From Numida meleagris (lineage: Eukaryota; Chordata; Aves; Galliformes; Numididae): a stretch of 64,000 nucleotides of DNA. The stretch covers positions 33,914,793 to 33,978,792 of the forward strand of contig NC_034412.1 in assembly GCF_002078875.1 (NCBI RefSeq). The letters are read 5' to 3'. The position numbers and the translations under genes are program-made. The notes under the pieces are model-generated. The model had not been told where the DNA came from, did no database searches, and saw only the letters and a program-made list of their open reading frames with translations. Below are positions 26,276 through 37,992 of this stretch, piece after piece. How positions within the stretch are numbered: position 1 is the first letter of the stretch; every line of letters begins with the position of its first letter.

Positions 26276-29200
26276 ACTGACTTTTTCCTACAGTCAGGGT
26301 CTTTCCACAGGAACATGAAGTACAACTGCGCATTACGCAGCCAGCATACAAGAGCATCTCCATCTCCTTCCCCTCTCAAAGGAAGGCACTCGGTAGCACA
26401 ATCTAGTTCCATACAAAGCGTAAGAAAAGAGAGGATGACAATGAAGTAACAATCTCCTAATACGAATAACACGCACTTATGGAAAAGAAATTAGAATTCT
26501 GCCTCCAGACAGAGATGAAGGCTTTGAAAAGCAAAGAGAAAAGCACAATTTCAAAATCATTCCAGAATTATAATTTTCCCTAGTTAGAAGTAAAATTGGG
26601 CTTAAGTTTCAGGCAGAAACTTTTCTAACATAATTAATGAGCATTTCAAACATTTTGCAGAATGTGCCTTCACGTTGACTGTTAAGTTGAAGTACTTCAA
26701 GTGTTCATCCCCTCCCCCCAACAAGTGACAAACAGTGTTTACATTTTCATTATGATAAAAAATATGTCATTTTAATGAGTTTTTGCATATATCAAAGAAA
26801 TAAAGGCAACAACATTGAATTGCAAGTGTAGAGCCTTTAAAATGGCACAGTTATAGTCAGAACTCTACAGCAAGAACACTTTTATTAAGACTGGTTTTCA
26901 GGAGTATTGGAGACATTGATTTTCTTAATAATAGTTGACTATTTGCCTTAATTCTATTTGAAGGAAACGCCATGCTTGCATCACTTTTATATAACAGGAC
27001 TACCACAAATTAGTTGAAAATCTCTTATTTCCTTTGAAAAATCCGATTGCCTGAACACATCCAGGATGACAGCCCTGTTCATTCACAGGCAGCTTCACAC
27101 TACTGAAAACATGAGTAAACACATCACCTGCAGGACTGGCACACTGCAGATATGCTGTAAATCCTAACAGAGCTCCTCAAAAGTGCTTGACCTCTTCCAC
27201 ACAAGACGGAAGTGCTGTGCTTGGCTAGTAAAGCCATAAGAACAACAATGGCCAGATCTGAGGCTGCCAAAACTGCGCTTCCTAAATCATTCGCAGATGC
27301 AGTAACCCCAAAAAATTGGCCTAGTAAAGCTGTACATCTACCAGCTTTGTTCGATTAAAATACTGGTAGCAGCATTACTCACTTAAAGTGCACTTAAAGC
27401 CTAAACTGATTTTATAGCATCCTCAAAACAATAATTTTCAAGTAACTCACTTTCCATACTTCTTGTCCTAAATATAAAAGGAGCCCCAACACCAAAAAAC
27501 TTCACCGCAAGAACAGAATGAATGGACATGCATAACTGAAGTAGCAGGTACAATTCTCACACACAGAATGCACCAGCAACCACTGAACTTATTTCCCATG
27601 TGTAGCAATTTCTGTGCATGTGAATCAGGAAAAAAAGCAGCACTGCATCGTGCTTCAAGTCACCCGACTCCAGGACTACTGACCATACTTAGCAGTATAT
27701 GGAAAGGTATAGGTTCCCATTATCTTGAGATTGTTCATTTAAGCCAAAGACTGTAGGACATTTGAAATCATGTTGCAGTAGAGGCCCTGGTCTACTCCAT
27801 CTAAGGACTGACTCTCTAAATCCTCATGTTCACCTGGTCTATCCTAGATTTCATCACAGTTCCTGTGAGCAGAAGCAAGGCTCTGATTAAACACAGATGG
27901 ATTCATCTAGGCAAAAAATCATTCTCGTATATGTCCTAGGTATCATAAATAAGGCCTAGGTCCTCCTGGATTCAGGTTTCTGTTAGGTCCATCCTGTCAA
28001 ACAGATCTGCTCACATGCAGGAGAAAGATAGGCAAAGGTAAATCTCAAACCAGGAACAGCATTAACTACAGCACTTGCCCTGTAAGTGATCCAGAAGTTG
28101 TGTTGGGATCAAGGGAGAAGAGAGCACTGAGGCTAAGGGTCCACGCAGAGGTTTTGGATGGAAATGAAAGATTCTTGTTTAGACAGATACTGATTGTTAG
28201 ATTGTGGGAGATAGACAAGGCCTATCTACAAAGGGTATTCAGGTCTCCCCCACTCTTTCAAAGTATGTTAACATACTTGTTAAAAACAGAGCCATAAGCT
28301 CTGACTCCGAAGATCTCCCCCAGCAGGAAAAAGTGCAGTAAATCCTATGGGAACATTGCTAGGAAGACCTGGCCAAGAGCATGCAGGAAGCACAAGGGTC
28401 AAGATGTGCCCACTGGAAACACAGAACTAAGATCAGTGAATTTTTCAGCAAGCTTCTAAAAAATGCACCTGCAACCAAAGAGAACTCCAGAAGGCATGGA
28501 GCAACTTTATTCAAGCGGTCATAGCTTGCACAGCACTCTGCAAAAGTAAAAGTTATAAGTTAATGTTGTCTTGAGTAGAAGACCCTTGATTTTACAGAAG
28601 GTGGCTGGAAGCACAGTCTTCTCATACACTACAAGTCGCTGTCTTCAAAATGCAACAAAACTGCCAAGATTTTTTGGCTACAGAGAATTCTCTATTTCTC
28701 ATGTCAGCCACTATAACCCGTAAATATTTCAAAATACTTTTTTCATCACTGTTTTGCTTTAAACTGTACAGAAATGTGGATAAGCACTTCAGAATCACAC
28801 TGTTTTGTACCTTTAATGAGCTTCAGAGAGCATTTTTAAGTGTATACATGCACACCAACTCCATCAGCCTCATTCAGATTCAAAAACGTTTCTATTTAGG
28901 AAAATTAAAAATCACCAATGAAAGACTTAAAATTGAAGCATACTAATTAACCTTAGTTCTTGCTAAACTGACTGTAATGCTCTTGGAATCTAAACAGCTG
29001 TCTCCCAATTGCTGAACACTACACTTTGCCATGAAGACTTCACAGCTCAGCCCAGCATCTCCAACACTGCAGTGACAGCCTAGAAGATGTGTACAAGTTC
29101 TTTTTATATGCAGCTCAAATAAAAAACACTGTGCTTCCCAAAACAACTGTGCTACTAGTAATCACCTTGCCATCACCAACTGCCTCACCGCGTGCACCAC

Positions 29201-29574
29201 ATACAAGAATAGAGGCAAGCACAAGGGCTTTCGCATTAACTCATGGAAGACGATGAAGGGTCTTTTGGTTTCTTCATCCCCTGGTTCTGCCTGTCCCAAC
29301 AAATCAAGTTTTTTGTTTTTTTTTTTTGCTTAACCTTGACCTTCTAGGACAGCTCCATATACTACCAGAAAAATTTCTACTTCTGTAAGGTCATCTTTAG
29401 CATTGCAAACTTGTTTCTTTTTCTGCAGTCTTTCACAGAGACTGTCAAATCAAATTTCTTTTGTCATGAAGTGCATTTAAGTGTGTCTTTCTAAAGTCAG
29501 ATAAGGACCAAGTCCTGAAACAAAGCTCGTGACCCAGCAAATACGCTGAGAAGACAACTGGCACATCGCCACTG
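26276..29574. other. Unique AT-rich DNA
   Basis: No gene or repeat family is recognised. Frames of 60-98 codons are present without domains, and a poly-T run lies near 29319-29328. Confidence 0.5.
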
Positions 29575-29772
29575 GTCATCAAGTGTTTCTGCAGTGGCAT
29601 GCAGGCTTTTGTTCATCACTGGTGAAAATGCATAGCAAATGGCAGTGACCGTGTTGAAAAGTAGCGGTTCATAGTTGAAAATTTGCTCTATTCAATAGTA
29701 TTGTTGTGCTCTTTTTGTCCGATGTGATTTCCGTGGAAATTAAATAGGAGGCATTACTTTCAGAGTAACCTA
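29575..29772 (+). mobile_element. Mariner DNA transposon, 3' terminal fragment
   Basis: The right end holds the reverse complement of a mariner terminal repeat (about 29750-29770, ending 'agagtaacc') followed by TA. Inward, about 200 bases match the 3' untranslated part of the element at 2647 in opposite orientation. Shared blocks include the AAAGAGCACAACA segment, the segment around 'ttttcaccag' and the 'ctgcatgcca' segment. The match fades near 29575, so the transposase region is missing. It is a dead, 5'-deleted copy of the same family. Confidence 0.85.
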
Positions 29773-30272
29773 TGTTGTTTTCACAGAAAAAAAATGGAAA
29801 GAAGAGCAGAGTGCCTGTGGTCAGAGTAAATGTGAACTCTTGAACCTTCACAGTAAGAGGGAGAGCAAAAGGGACAGCAGGAATAGTCAATGATGTGCAG
29901 ATGAAAATATGAGGGACAGAGCTGTAATGCCCTCCTTTTCATCATTACTTGCTATAAACCATTTTTACACTAACAGCTAATTTATGACCTTTTTACAAGA
30001 AGGGAACCAGCAGCTTGCTTTTCAAGTTATCTGATTTTAAGGTTATTCATAAATGGTGTGCTGTGTTACATCAACTGCACTCTCTGTCCTTTTAGGGCTT
30101 GTCTTGAATCCAGCTCCGACCTCTGTTCCTGCAGCTATTCAGAAATAGAGAGACAAAGTTTAAAAGTTAAAAGAAAAGAAATCAGTGCCTCCTCTATTAT
30201 TCAGGAAGCAAGACTCCAGTCCACCTGCAGTTTTCCTGCTGGAGACCCCAGTGAGTACAAGCAAACTTCAAG
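29773..30272. other. Unique DNA left of the Charlie element
   Basis: No gene is recognised. An open frame of 144 codons (30058-30492) begins here and runs across the transposon boundary at 30281, so it is a chance fusion. Only its last 30 codons or so have a recognisable origin. Confidence 0.6.
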
Positions 30273-30280
30273 CCCTAGAG
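30273..30280 (+). repeat. Left target-site duplication of hAT element
   Basis: The 8 bases CCCTAGAG directly precede the left terminal repeat. The counterpart at 31884-31891 is CCTTAGAG, one mismatch. hAT transposons duplicate 8 bp on insertion. Confidence 0.75.
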
Positions 30281-31883
30281 CAGGCATGTCCAACCATGGC
30301 CTGTCATGCTCCATCATCATGGTGGCAGTTCTGCCCTGGCAAGCAGCCCATCCCAGCCCCAGGACACAGGGAGGGCACAGTGCAGTGCTGACAAGTAATA
30401 TGGCACTGTGCTTAATTTGCAAGTCAGCTTTCAAATATTACCATTTGAAAAAATATTGTATGCAGAAACATGCTGCCAAATTTAATGCATAGCAAAGAAA
30501 GCTTTGTAAAGACAAACTAGAGGAACTGAAAAAAAGTCTGTCACCTCAATTGAATATTTTTTAAAACATTACAACTCAAATGGACCATATTATAAAAGCT
30601 AGTTACAGGATAGAAAATCTGACTGCAAAACAATCCAAACCATTTTCTGATGGTGAGTTTGTTAAGCAATGTATGGGAAGTACAACAGATATAATGTGTC
30701 CTGATTAAAAAAAATGGATTTGTCTGAAAACAGTTTGTCACACCAGACTATAGCCAGGTGAACTGAAGAAAAGGAAAATCTATCAAAAAAAAAATCAGAG
30801 AGTAAAACTGCTACTTCCAAATGGTATGCTTTGGCAATAGGTTTAAGTACCAGTGCTACAGATATAGCTCAACTTGCCATTTTCATTAGAGGTACAGTAA
30901 CAAATACAATGTGACTGAAAAAATGACTTCTAGGACTTCCTTAAAGTATGGGTGCTGATTATGAGGTCATTAGTTACTTTTCTGAAGAAAGGTGATCAAA
31001 TCACAGTAAAATGGTAAGAGTTAATGATTTGTGTAGTGAAATTAAGTCCTTCATGGTAACAAATGAAAAAATTGTGCCATAACAAAGATTAAAAATGCCT
31101 CACAGATTTAGCTTTGTTGGTGTATCTGACCACTCATTTAAATGAGTTAAACATGTCTTCAAGGTGAAAATCACCTAATCTGTGCTGTATTGCAGACAGT
31201 AACAGCTTTTGAAATGAAACTTAAATTCTAGCAAGCTCCAGTTCCAGCTAATTTCATGCATTTTGAGACACAGGCTAAACACAGTCCTGTGAACAATGAG
31301 AAATATGCAGCCATGCTTTACATTTTGATACAGGAATTTGAGAAAAGGTTTCGAGATTTATCAAAAAATTGTCATTTCTCTGTATATTTGTGACTCCATT
31401 TTCAGTCAACATAAATACATTACTTGTAAGTTTTCACATAGAATGTACAGAGTTACAATCAGACAACTCGAAGAATTTGGTTCTGTCTCTCTACCAGAGT
31501 TTCATAAGCCCTATCTTACCTGAGAAAACTATTCCTCAGTTCACTGTCACACCTTTCTCATGTCATTAGCAGTATACACACTTGTGAACAACTATTGTCA
31601 AGGACAAAGCACAGGAAGAGTAATATTTAATCAGAAATCTCCAATTAACACCCCAAGAGCTCATTACGAATGGCAACCACTGCCATCAAACTAGTTTCAC
31701 AAAACAAGTTCAAATATCCCACTAGTTCTATGTTTTTGTTGCTCTGTTTTTTATATATTAATTTAAAAAAATGTAAATAAATACATTGTATACAATATAT
31801 ACATTAAATTTATTACAGGCAGCCTATGGCAATTCCTGTTCACTTAATGCGGCCCAGACAAGCTAAAAGGTTGGACAGTCACA
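30281..31883 (+). mobile_element. hAT-Charlie DNA transposon, about 1.6 kb, internally deleted
   Basis: The left end reads CAGGCATGTCCAACC and the right end, reverse complemented, reads TGTGACTGTCCAACC. The two share nine inner bases (TGTCCAACC) and resemble the known Charlie end that begins CAGGGGTGTCCAACC. The right terminal segment also contains the 'gcggcccagacaagc' block typical of Charlie ends. The element is flanked by an 8-bp duplication with one mismatch. Between the ends, plus-strand translation yields a Charlie-type transposase in the right order, in several frames and with stops. Autonomous Charlies are longer (often 2.5-3 kb), and at least one internal segment is missing. It is a fossil with no activity. 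The Repbase family name is not determined. Confidence 0.85.
30398..31722 (+). pseudogene. Charlie-type hAT transposase remnant
   Basis: Blocks in order follow. A BED-type zinc-finger segment with ALCLICKSAF and KHAAKF (about 30400-30490) keeps the Cys pair and the last His, but the first His position reads Y or C. Then come a PFSDGEFVKQCM block (about 30640-30675) and ATDIAQLAIFIRG (about 30857-30895), where the preceding D-E-S of the first catalytic Asp reads G-L-S. Next is the LQGENHLICAVLQTVTAFEM block (about 31160-31220), then EKYAAMLYILIQEFEKRF (about 31297-31350). Last is a C-terminal hAT dimerisation segment, with CEQL-like residues near 31590 and SSLRMATTAIK near 31657-31690. The segment that should hold the second catalytic Asp (T-T-D-G-A-P-type) is absent between about 30900 and 31010. 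This organisation resembles the transposase-derived part of GTF2IRD2 and ZBED-type genes. Stops in all frames exclude a domesticated gene. Confidence 0.8.
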
Positions 31884-31891
31884 CCTTAGAG
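31884..31891 (+). repeat. Right target-site duplication of hAT element
   Basis: CCTTAGAG follows the right terminal repeat and differs at one base from CCCTAGAG at 30273-30280. Confidence 0.75.
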
Positions 31892-34654
31892 CATGGAAAG
31901 AATGAAACAGCACGCTGCAGGCTCTTGATGAACCTGACATGTTCCCAGGTCTTGGATGCTGACTTTTCCTGGAATCAGTGAAGAATAGCAAAATGCCAGA
32001 ATGATTTCAACAAAATTTCACAAATCAAGATGGAGATGACCTGGGGTTACTCTGCAACTCTTTTCTCTTTATCATGTGTATTAAAAAAAAGACAGTGGGA
32101 AGACCACTCTTAATTCAAATTCACAACAAGTGTTCTGATAAAGATGCAAAAAAAGACTACCAAAAGCTACAGAAAGACAAGCTTTGTAATCATCAGATGC
32201 CTTCCAATAAGCCACTGCATTTTCAGTTGTAAGCTGTTTTGTATACAATTATGGACGGGATTCCAGGCATGGGTTGTAGTGTGATTGTTTTCTGCTTTCC
32301 TACAAGAAAAGTTACAGAACATGGAGGCAAAGATGCATAAAGCAATGCTGGGAATATCACTCCTATAGATTATAGCTTCCAGACAGAGTGAAAGTGAGCA
32401 AGCATTTTTCTATTAGTGCATTAGTAACACTTTCATAAGCATTTATCATGCCATTAACACTTCAGGAGACCAAGAAGCAGCATCATACCAGCTGACACAA
32501 GTACCTTCATTTTGTGCACACAATCAAGTCCTTATGTCCAGAAAAGCAATTCCAATACAGTAACTGGAAAATTCCTAATATTTTCAGATTTGAGTAAGTG
32601 CCAGTGGCTTAACTGCTGTTGCTATTCTTCTACATAAGCAATGTTTATTTTACTAAATATTGATACAAAGTTCAGTTTCAAGCAGTCAGAAACTGCTAGA
32701 TACACTTTGCTGACAGACAATTATAAGCTAATGTAAGTGACTCATACCAAGATCTCTCATGGCTTGAGTTTGCTGCCCTACTGGACATAGAGAAACGGTT
32801 AAAAATATACAAGCTTTCTTAGACACTCAGTTTGCTTAGAAGCTTTTGCCAAATACTAAGATAAAAGCCACACTGTAGCTAGGCAGTGATCTAAATTATT
32901 TCACATTACACATACCAGTGATAAAATCATAGTACCAACTTCATTACTGGTTGAGCTGATTTCACCCATGCAAATATACTGTGCTTATACTAATAAATAG
33001 TTGCATGACTATAAACTAAGCCTAGGACCTCAGACTGATGTACTTACAGAGCAAGGTTTTGCTTTACTGAATACAACATCAAGAACAATCTGTTGGCAAC
33101 GTATGCAGTTAGGAATCACCAGCTACGTGCGCAAGCCCCCTTGCTTTTTACTGTTCCTTAGATAATGTGTCCTGCTGATTCTAGTAATTGAGGAAAGAAA
33201 AAGCAAGGCTCAGAGGATCAGATACACTAAGGGAGTACAATCAGACCATAAGAAAAGGTACTATGTAACATAACAGCCAGTCTTACACTGGAATTTTGAT
33301 AGACTGGCACAAGAAGCACACTGGAATGTATATGAAAAAATAGTAATGAGTCATGCTATGGCTAGACAGCTGTATACTTTCCCTTTGTCTGGATATACTT
33401 CTTGTCAAGTTGATTAATCGAATGTCTTCACATTTATCTGCTTTTGGATATCTTAAATCTCAACCAGTCCATTTCATGTCCTTGCCACCAACATTTCCAG
33501 TAGATCTCTTCTAGCATGTCAGAATGACAGATAAGTTCCTGCAGCCAGCCCTGTAGAGAGCTCATTATTGTTTCAGACTTGTGTACTCACCCTGGAGGTC
33601 CTCTGTACGAAGGCCTCTAGAATTTTAAGTCATCTTAAAATCTGTGTTGAGTAAAGGAGTCATTTCTCAGCTAGAGAAAGATTCGTAGCTGAGGTCAAAG
33701 CAAAGTTCTGCATTTTACACAGTTTGATATCATCAGTCCACACGCTAAGTAATAAGAAAATAAATAAGAGCAATAAGCACTAAGTAACTCAATGCAGAAC
33801 TTGAGATCTATTCTATTTATAAGGTTGTCTGCTCTATGTTGAAGTGCCATAAAGATATTTATGAGACAGTTCTATTATTTTTCCTTCTAAATGTTTCACG
33901 TTCTCATCGGCAACAGAGCAACATTATCAGTACATATCTGTAACTCACTTGCAGAATGGTGCTGCTTTGTAGCTATCATCCATTGTTTTCCTTAAATGAG
34001 AATATATACAGGGGGAAAAAAATCACAACTGAAATCCCTTACGCTAACTTCAGATGAGTTAACTCCCTTTCTTACTACAAATTTTTATCTGCAATAGTGA
34101 ACTCAACCAGCTTGTAATGTAGCTGCATCAGTTATAGTGCTCCATTATGATTGCCATTATTTTCACTTTGAAAGAGTAAGTGTACAAGTGAGCAATGAGG
34201 TGCCAGACTGATCAGCTACATAGGAAAGATCATATCCTGCTTCTACTCCACACTGTGCAGCTGTTTTCTTTCCATGCAGCTGAAAGGACAATAGTCCATT
34301 CTGTCTTCCAAGATGTTTATAACAGCAAGAAGTAATTATTTGACATGATTGGAGTCAGAAACATCACTACTTGTCTTTTTTCCTTTCACCCCCTAACAAA
34401 TACTTTCTAAGTTCTTTAAGATCAGTCTTGAAACTGAGACATAACTCTGTACTGGAGACATTGGGTGTATATTGGATATATTGCCCTAAGGTGGCTTGGA
34501 GGTCAACTGTGCTTGTGGAAACACAAATGGTTCACCACTCTGTGTGGAAAACAATAACTGTTTTTTCTTCTGCCTCAAAGCTTGCTTCATGAGGCCTTTT
34601 TGGTGATAAGACTCTAACTGACAATTGCGAATTATCTAGGGGGTGAGCAGTGGG
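31892..34654. other. Unique AT-rich DNA
   Basis: No gene or repeat family is recognised. A frame of 73 codons at 34371-34592 and its antisense partner show no domain. The left boundary of the LTR-like element on the right is uncertain, so the last few hundred bases could belong to it. Confidence 0.5.
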
Positions 34655-34876
34655 TGTCACCGTGCCAGGGTGCTTCTGCTTGTGATTGTCAAGATAAGCA
34701 GAAGTGGGACAAGCACTCTTTTTCAAGGGTGCGGCTTGAAGGAGCTGACCACTGCAAAAGGTGATAATGTTTGTGCATGGCAACAAAGGCACCACTCCCT
34801 GCTGGCTTATCTGTTGGGCCAGGTGTGTCACACTAAGAGAAAAGAAGATAACAAAAAAAAAAACTGTGAAATGGGG

Positions 34877-34885
34877 GATAAAAGG
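34877..34885 (+). promoter_or_regulatory. TATA-like box of the probable LTR
   Basis: GATAAAAGG lies about 28-35 bases upstream of the stem-loop at 34905, the spacing expected between a TATA box and the U3/R boundary. Functional status is unknown. Confidence 0.5.
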
Positions 34886-34904
34886 TCTCCACTAAACTAA
34901 GAAC

Positions 34905-34928
34905 TTCTCTGGGAGAACTCCCAGAGAA
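34905..34928 (+). repeat. Perfect stem-loop near the predicted RNA start
   Basis: Ten-base arms TTCTCTGGGA (34905-34914) and TCCCAGAGAA (34919-34928) are perfectly complementary around a GAAC loop. It sits just downstream of the TATA-like box, so it would be near the 5' end of an LTR transcript. Confidence 0.85.
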
Positions 34929-35020
34929 ATGAAACCTTTGGGGGAGAACAACTCCCAGAGAAAAGAAGCCTTTGACAGAGAAATTCCCTAAGAGAAAGAA
35001 GCCTCTTAGGAGAGAACCCC
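34919..35020 (+). repeat. Three tandem repeats of about 33 bp in the LTR
   Basis: Units start at 34919, 34953 and 34985. Each begins TCCC(A/T)-AGAG-like, continues with 'aaagaagcct' or a close variant and ends in a purine-rich segment. The second and third units differ from the first by a few substitutions and small indels. The repeats are probably part of the R/U5 region. Confidence 0.7.
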
Positions 35021-35233
35021 TCGGGGCCTGCTTGCTGTGAAGCTTTCTGGCTTTCTCCCATCCCCTGCGGTGATTGGACGAGTTCCTGACATCAGCGGAG
35101 GCACTACAAACAACGCTAGACCCACGGTGGTGATGATCTCTCTCTTGCTTTCTACAAGGACTCCTTGCTTTTTCCTACCCATTTTCTATCGTCCGCCTTC
35201 CCTTCCCCATCTCCCTAAGCAACTAGGATTTGT

Positions 35234-35239
35234 AATAAA
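35234..35239 (+). terminator. Polyadenylation signal of the probable LTR
   Basis: AATAAA is followed by a GT-rich segment within about 40 bases, as expected for an LTR R-region polyadenylation site. Confidence 0.55.
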
Positions 35240-35339
35240 CTGGTCGGGCTAACATTTGACCCGTTGTGCCTTAATCTTGCTGTCGGGTATACATATATTA
35301 AATGAACCTCCTCTCCCTCCTATAAATTGGAGCGAGACA

Positions 35340-37992
35340 CGCTGTTGGAAAGGCAGGCCCTGGAACTCACTTTGAAAGCTTCCTTTTTAAGTAAAAAAGA
35401 GCAGATATCTCTGATAGCTTTGCTTCTACCCATAAAAAAAAAAAAAGAGAAATCCATGCATCATAGTCAAAACTTGATAAAATAGCCTACAAGTGTTTTT
35501 GGGGGGCGACGATGAAGAACGGAGAAGGAAGATATTTGGGTTTTTCCATTTCAGTTGTAGGGCATACTTAAAATGCTTCCTATATCCTCTGCAGCTGTGA
35601 TGACTTCTGAATGCAAAAACTTGCTTCTTCACACTCCAAAGACAAGCTGCTTATACCAGTCTTTTTACCCAGTGACTGTCATGGACAAAACATTTCAACT
35701 ATGTAGGTCTTCCAACGGATTAGATCAAGGCAGAAGCACAAGGTGGTGTCAAATAAGCAACTGCTAATGAATTGACTGATATTAATAAATGTGGTTGATA
35801 TTAACCACACTTAGACACATAAGGATATAAGGTAACTGCTGCCTTAATGAGCTGCAGTCAGCTCTGTGCATGTGTTTGGATATTACTGCATTTAAATTCT
35901 ATCTACTGCCAACAACTCATATGATCCAATTTAAGGCATCAATCACACACAAAACTAATGTCATCAACATACAAGTGTAAATGTTATTTATGTTTGAGTA
36001 TGTATATAATGTGTATTTTTACCAATATTTATCATTCTTCAAGCCTAGTCAGTAGAGTTATCTGCTTTGTAAGCTACAGCAAGCAGTCAAATACCAAAGG
36101 TATTTGTAGAATTTCTCCTTCCCTCTAGCCAGACCTGGAAGCATTCTCTGGACTACTCTTCTTTTCATTAAAGTGAATGCCAGCTACAGGGCTGTTTCCC
36201 TGGAAATCATGGTTTTACAGCAGAAACCTGAATTTCCATATATGGTCAAGAGCACTTCTCTCTCCTGCTGAAATCAGACAAGTTCCTCAAGGGACAGTCT
36301 GTTTTAAATCATATCCTTTTCCTTGCCTGGTTTTCTGAACAGGTTTACGATCACCGGACCAATGCCTTTCAGCCTGTGCAATTATAATTTCTAATAAAAT
36401 AGTAAGGAGCTCATACTAGCATATATGAAGTGTGCTTTATGAATGGCTTCTACATACAAAACACTTTAGCTCAAATTACCTCCTAAAGCTAGCTGACTCT
36501 ATGCTTTAATATGTTTTTTTTTCCTGATGAAATAATCACTTTTTCATTAAAATCTACCTTTCATTAGTGGGGACAAGCAATTACAAGTCTAATTATTCTG
36601 ATACCACTCACTAGTAGAATCAAACATATTCTTTACATTTAAAAAGCTAACAAACTTAGATTAGGAACATGAAAAGGTAAAACAAAAATGTCAGCTGCTA
36701 TTAGACTTCATATAAGGATTAGACTAACATTAAATCTTGCATGGTCTCTACAATACCGTTAATGTTGGAATCACACTAGGGTGTGTCCAGTTGTTGTTTA
36801 CACTGATCAGTGATCAAAACTTTTCATTGGTATAAAGAAATCCTTAGTTATCAGTTCACCTTTTTCCATTGTTAAGTTATGAAAGCAGCTTACAAGATCA
36901 AAGGACAAAAATGCCCAAGCTGCAGACTACTTAAAATCTTGAATTTAATGTAAATTTGATATAATAATCTGGTTGCACACTTTTCTTCCTCAATCTCACC
37001 AGGAAAATGAAAAATGATATTATAGCAGTTCAACACTCAGACAAAACAGTCCTGCCATGATGAAGAAAGCAAATATTTAATAGCCTTCATTCTGAAAAAT
37101 GGTGATCACCTTCTGAAACTACTTTCTCATCTAGTTGACAGGACACAGAACACTTAAGCAAGAACATCTGCAGCATTCTTTCAATACTCTGGAGAAAGCA
37201 TGAAAAGCAACATGTTAGGCTACAAGTCTAAGTAATGGGAATTCTTTCTTCGCAACTCAGTCAAAAGATGCTTCTCATGTTGGCTTCTTTAATTTTTAAA
37301 AAATGAATTTATTTAGAACGCTTAAGGAAGCCAGATGTTGTTATGATGTTTCCATGCTTCAAAATCCTTTGAGTTTAACTGTTAGAATCTAACACACTTA
37401 TTCCATTAATTTACATGTCTGTGAATGCTTCCCATACAATAAATGTGCTGCACAATGTATGACTGTTCATTCTCTGTTAATATCAACCCAAAAAGAAAGA
37501 GTGAGTAGGCAAGGGAGAATCTAAAGGCAATGGGCAATTTTACTGACCTTTTCGGCATCAGGCTTTGAATACTGCACTTGGAAAGTCTGAATAAGGTTTA
37601 AGAGAAGCAGTGCTGCTTTCCTAGGTCTAAAGTTACATACATCTGCCTAGGTCTCCAAATAGTCAGTGATCCCTTTTGTTTTATATTAGCCATGACATCC
37701 CAGTTGTGTAAGTCTAGTTGCTTCCAAGCTTCAGATCAAACTTGAAAATGGATATACAGCAAATCAGTATCCCAACCATGAACCAATCATCTGTCTAACC
37801 ATAATTCACCCAGGAAACAGCTTGCTAAATGCATTTGTATTCTGTTCTCAAAACAAAATACAGGTTTATGAAAATAAATAAATAAAATCAGTGCTTTTTA
37901 TTCTTGTAGTTAACTATTTTCTTTCTGTCTTTGTTGAAGACATGCCTTTCCTAGGGCAGTCTAAGTCTCCTAACAGTAGTGTCCTCAGAAGA
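35340..37992. other. Unique AT-rich DNA
   Basis: No gene or repeat family is recognised. A poly-A run lies near 35431-35444. The right end abuts the CR1 terminal octamers at 37996. Confidence 0.5.

Larger units (their letters stand above)
34655..35339 (+). mobile_element. Probable solo LTR of an endogenous retrovirus
   Basis: The segment has the layout of a retroviral LTR and no coding content. In order it shows a candidate TGTC start (34655), a TATA-like GATAAAAGG (34877-34885), and a stem-loop with three tandem repeats of about 33 bases just downstream of the predicted start of transcription. An AATAAA (35234-35239) follows, then a GT-rich stretch with 'cccgttgtgcc', and finally a GACA end (35336-35339) that is the inverted match of TGTC. 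The resulting 685 bp is a normal LTR length. It is richer in GC and CpG than its surroundings. No primer-binding site or gag/pol sequence follows, so it would be a solo LTR. I could not find a clean target-site duplication, so both ends are provisional, and I do not recognise the family. A non-retroviral GC-rich element remains possible. Confidence 0.6.

Noticed and set aside
30058..30492. A 144-codon frame with a BED-like finger as a domesticated transposase gene
   Set aside because: The frame begins in unrelated DNA and crosses the transposon end at 30281; downstream blocks are in other frames with stops.
31132..31147. Perfect 16-bp palindrome ACTCATTTAAATGAGT
   Set aside because: It lies inside the decayed Charlie transposase and is of a length expected occasionally by chance in AT-rich DNA.
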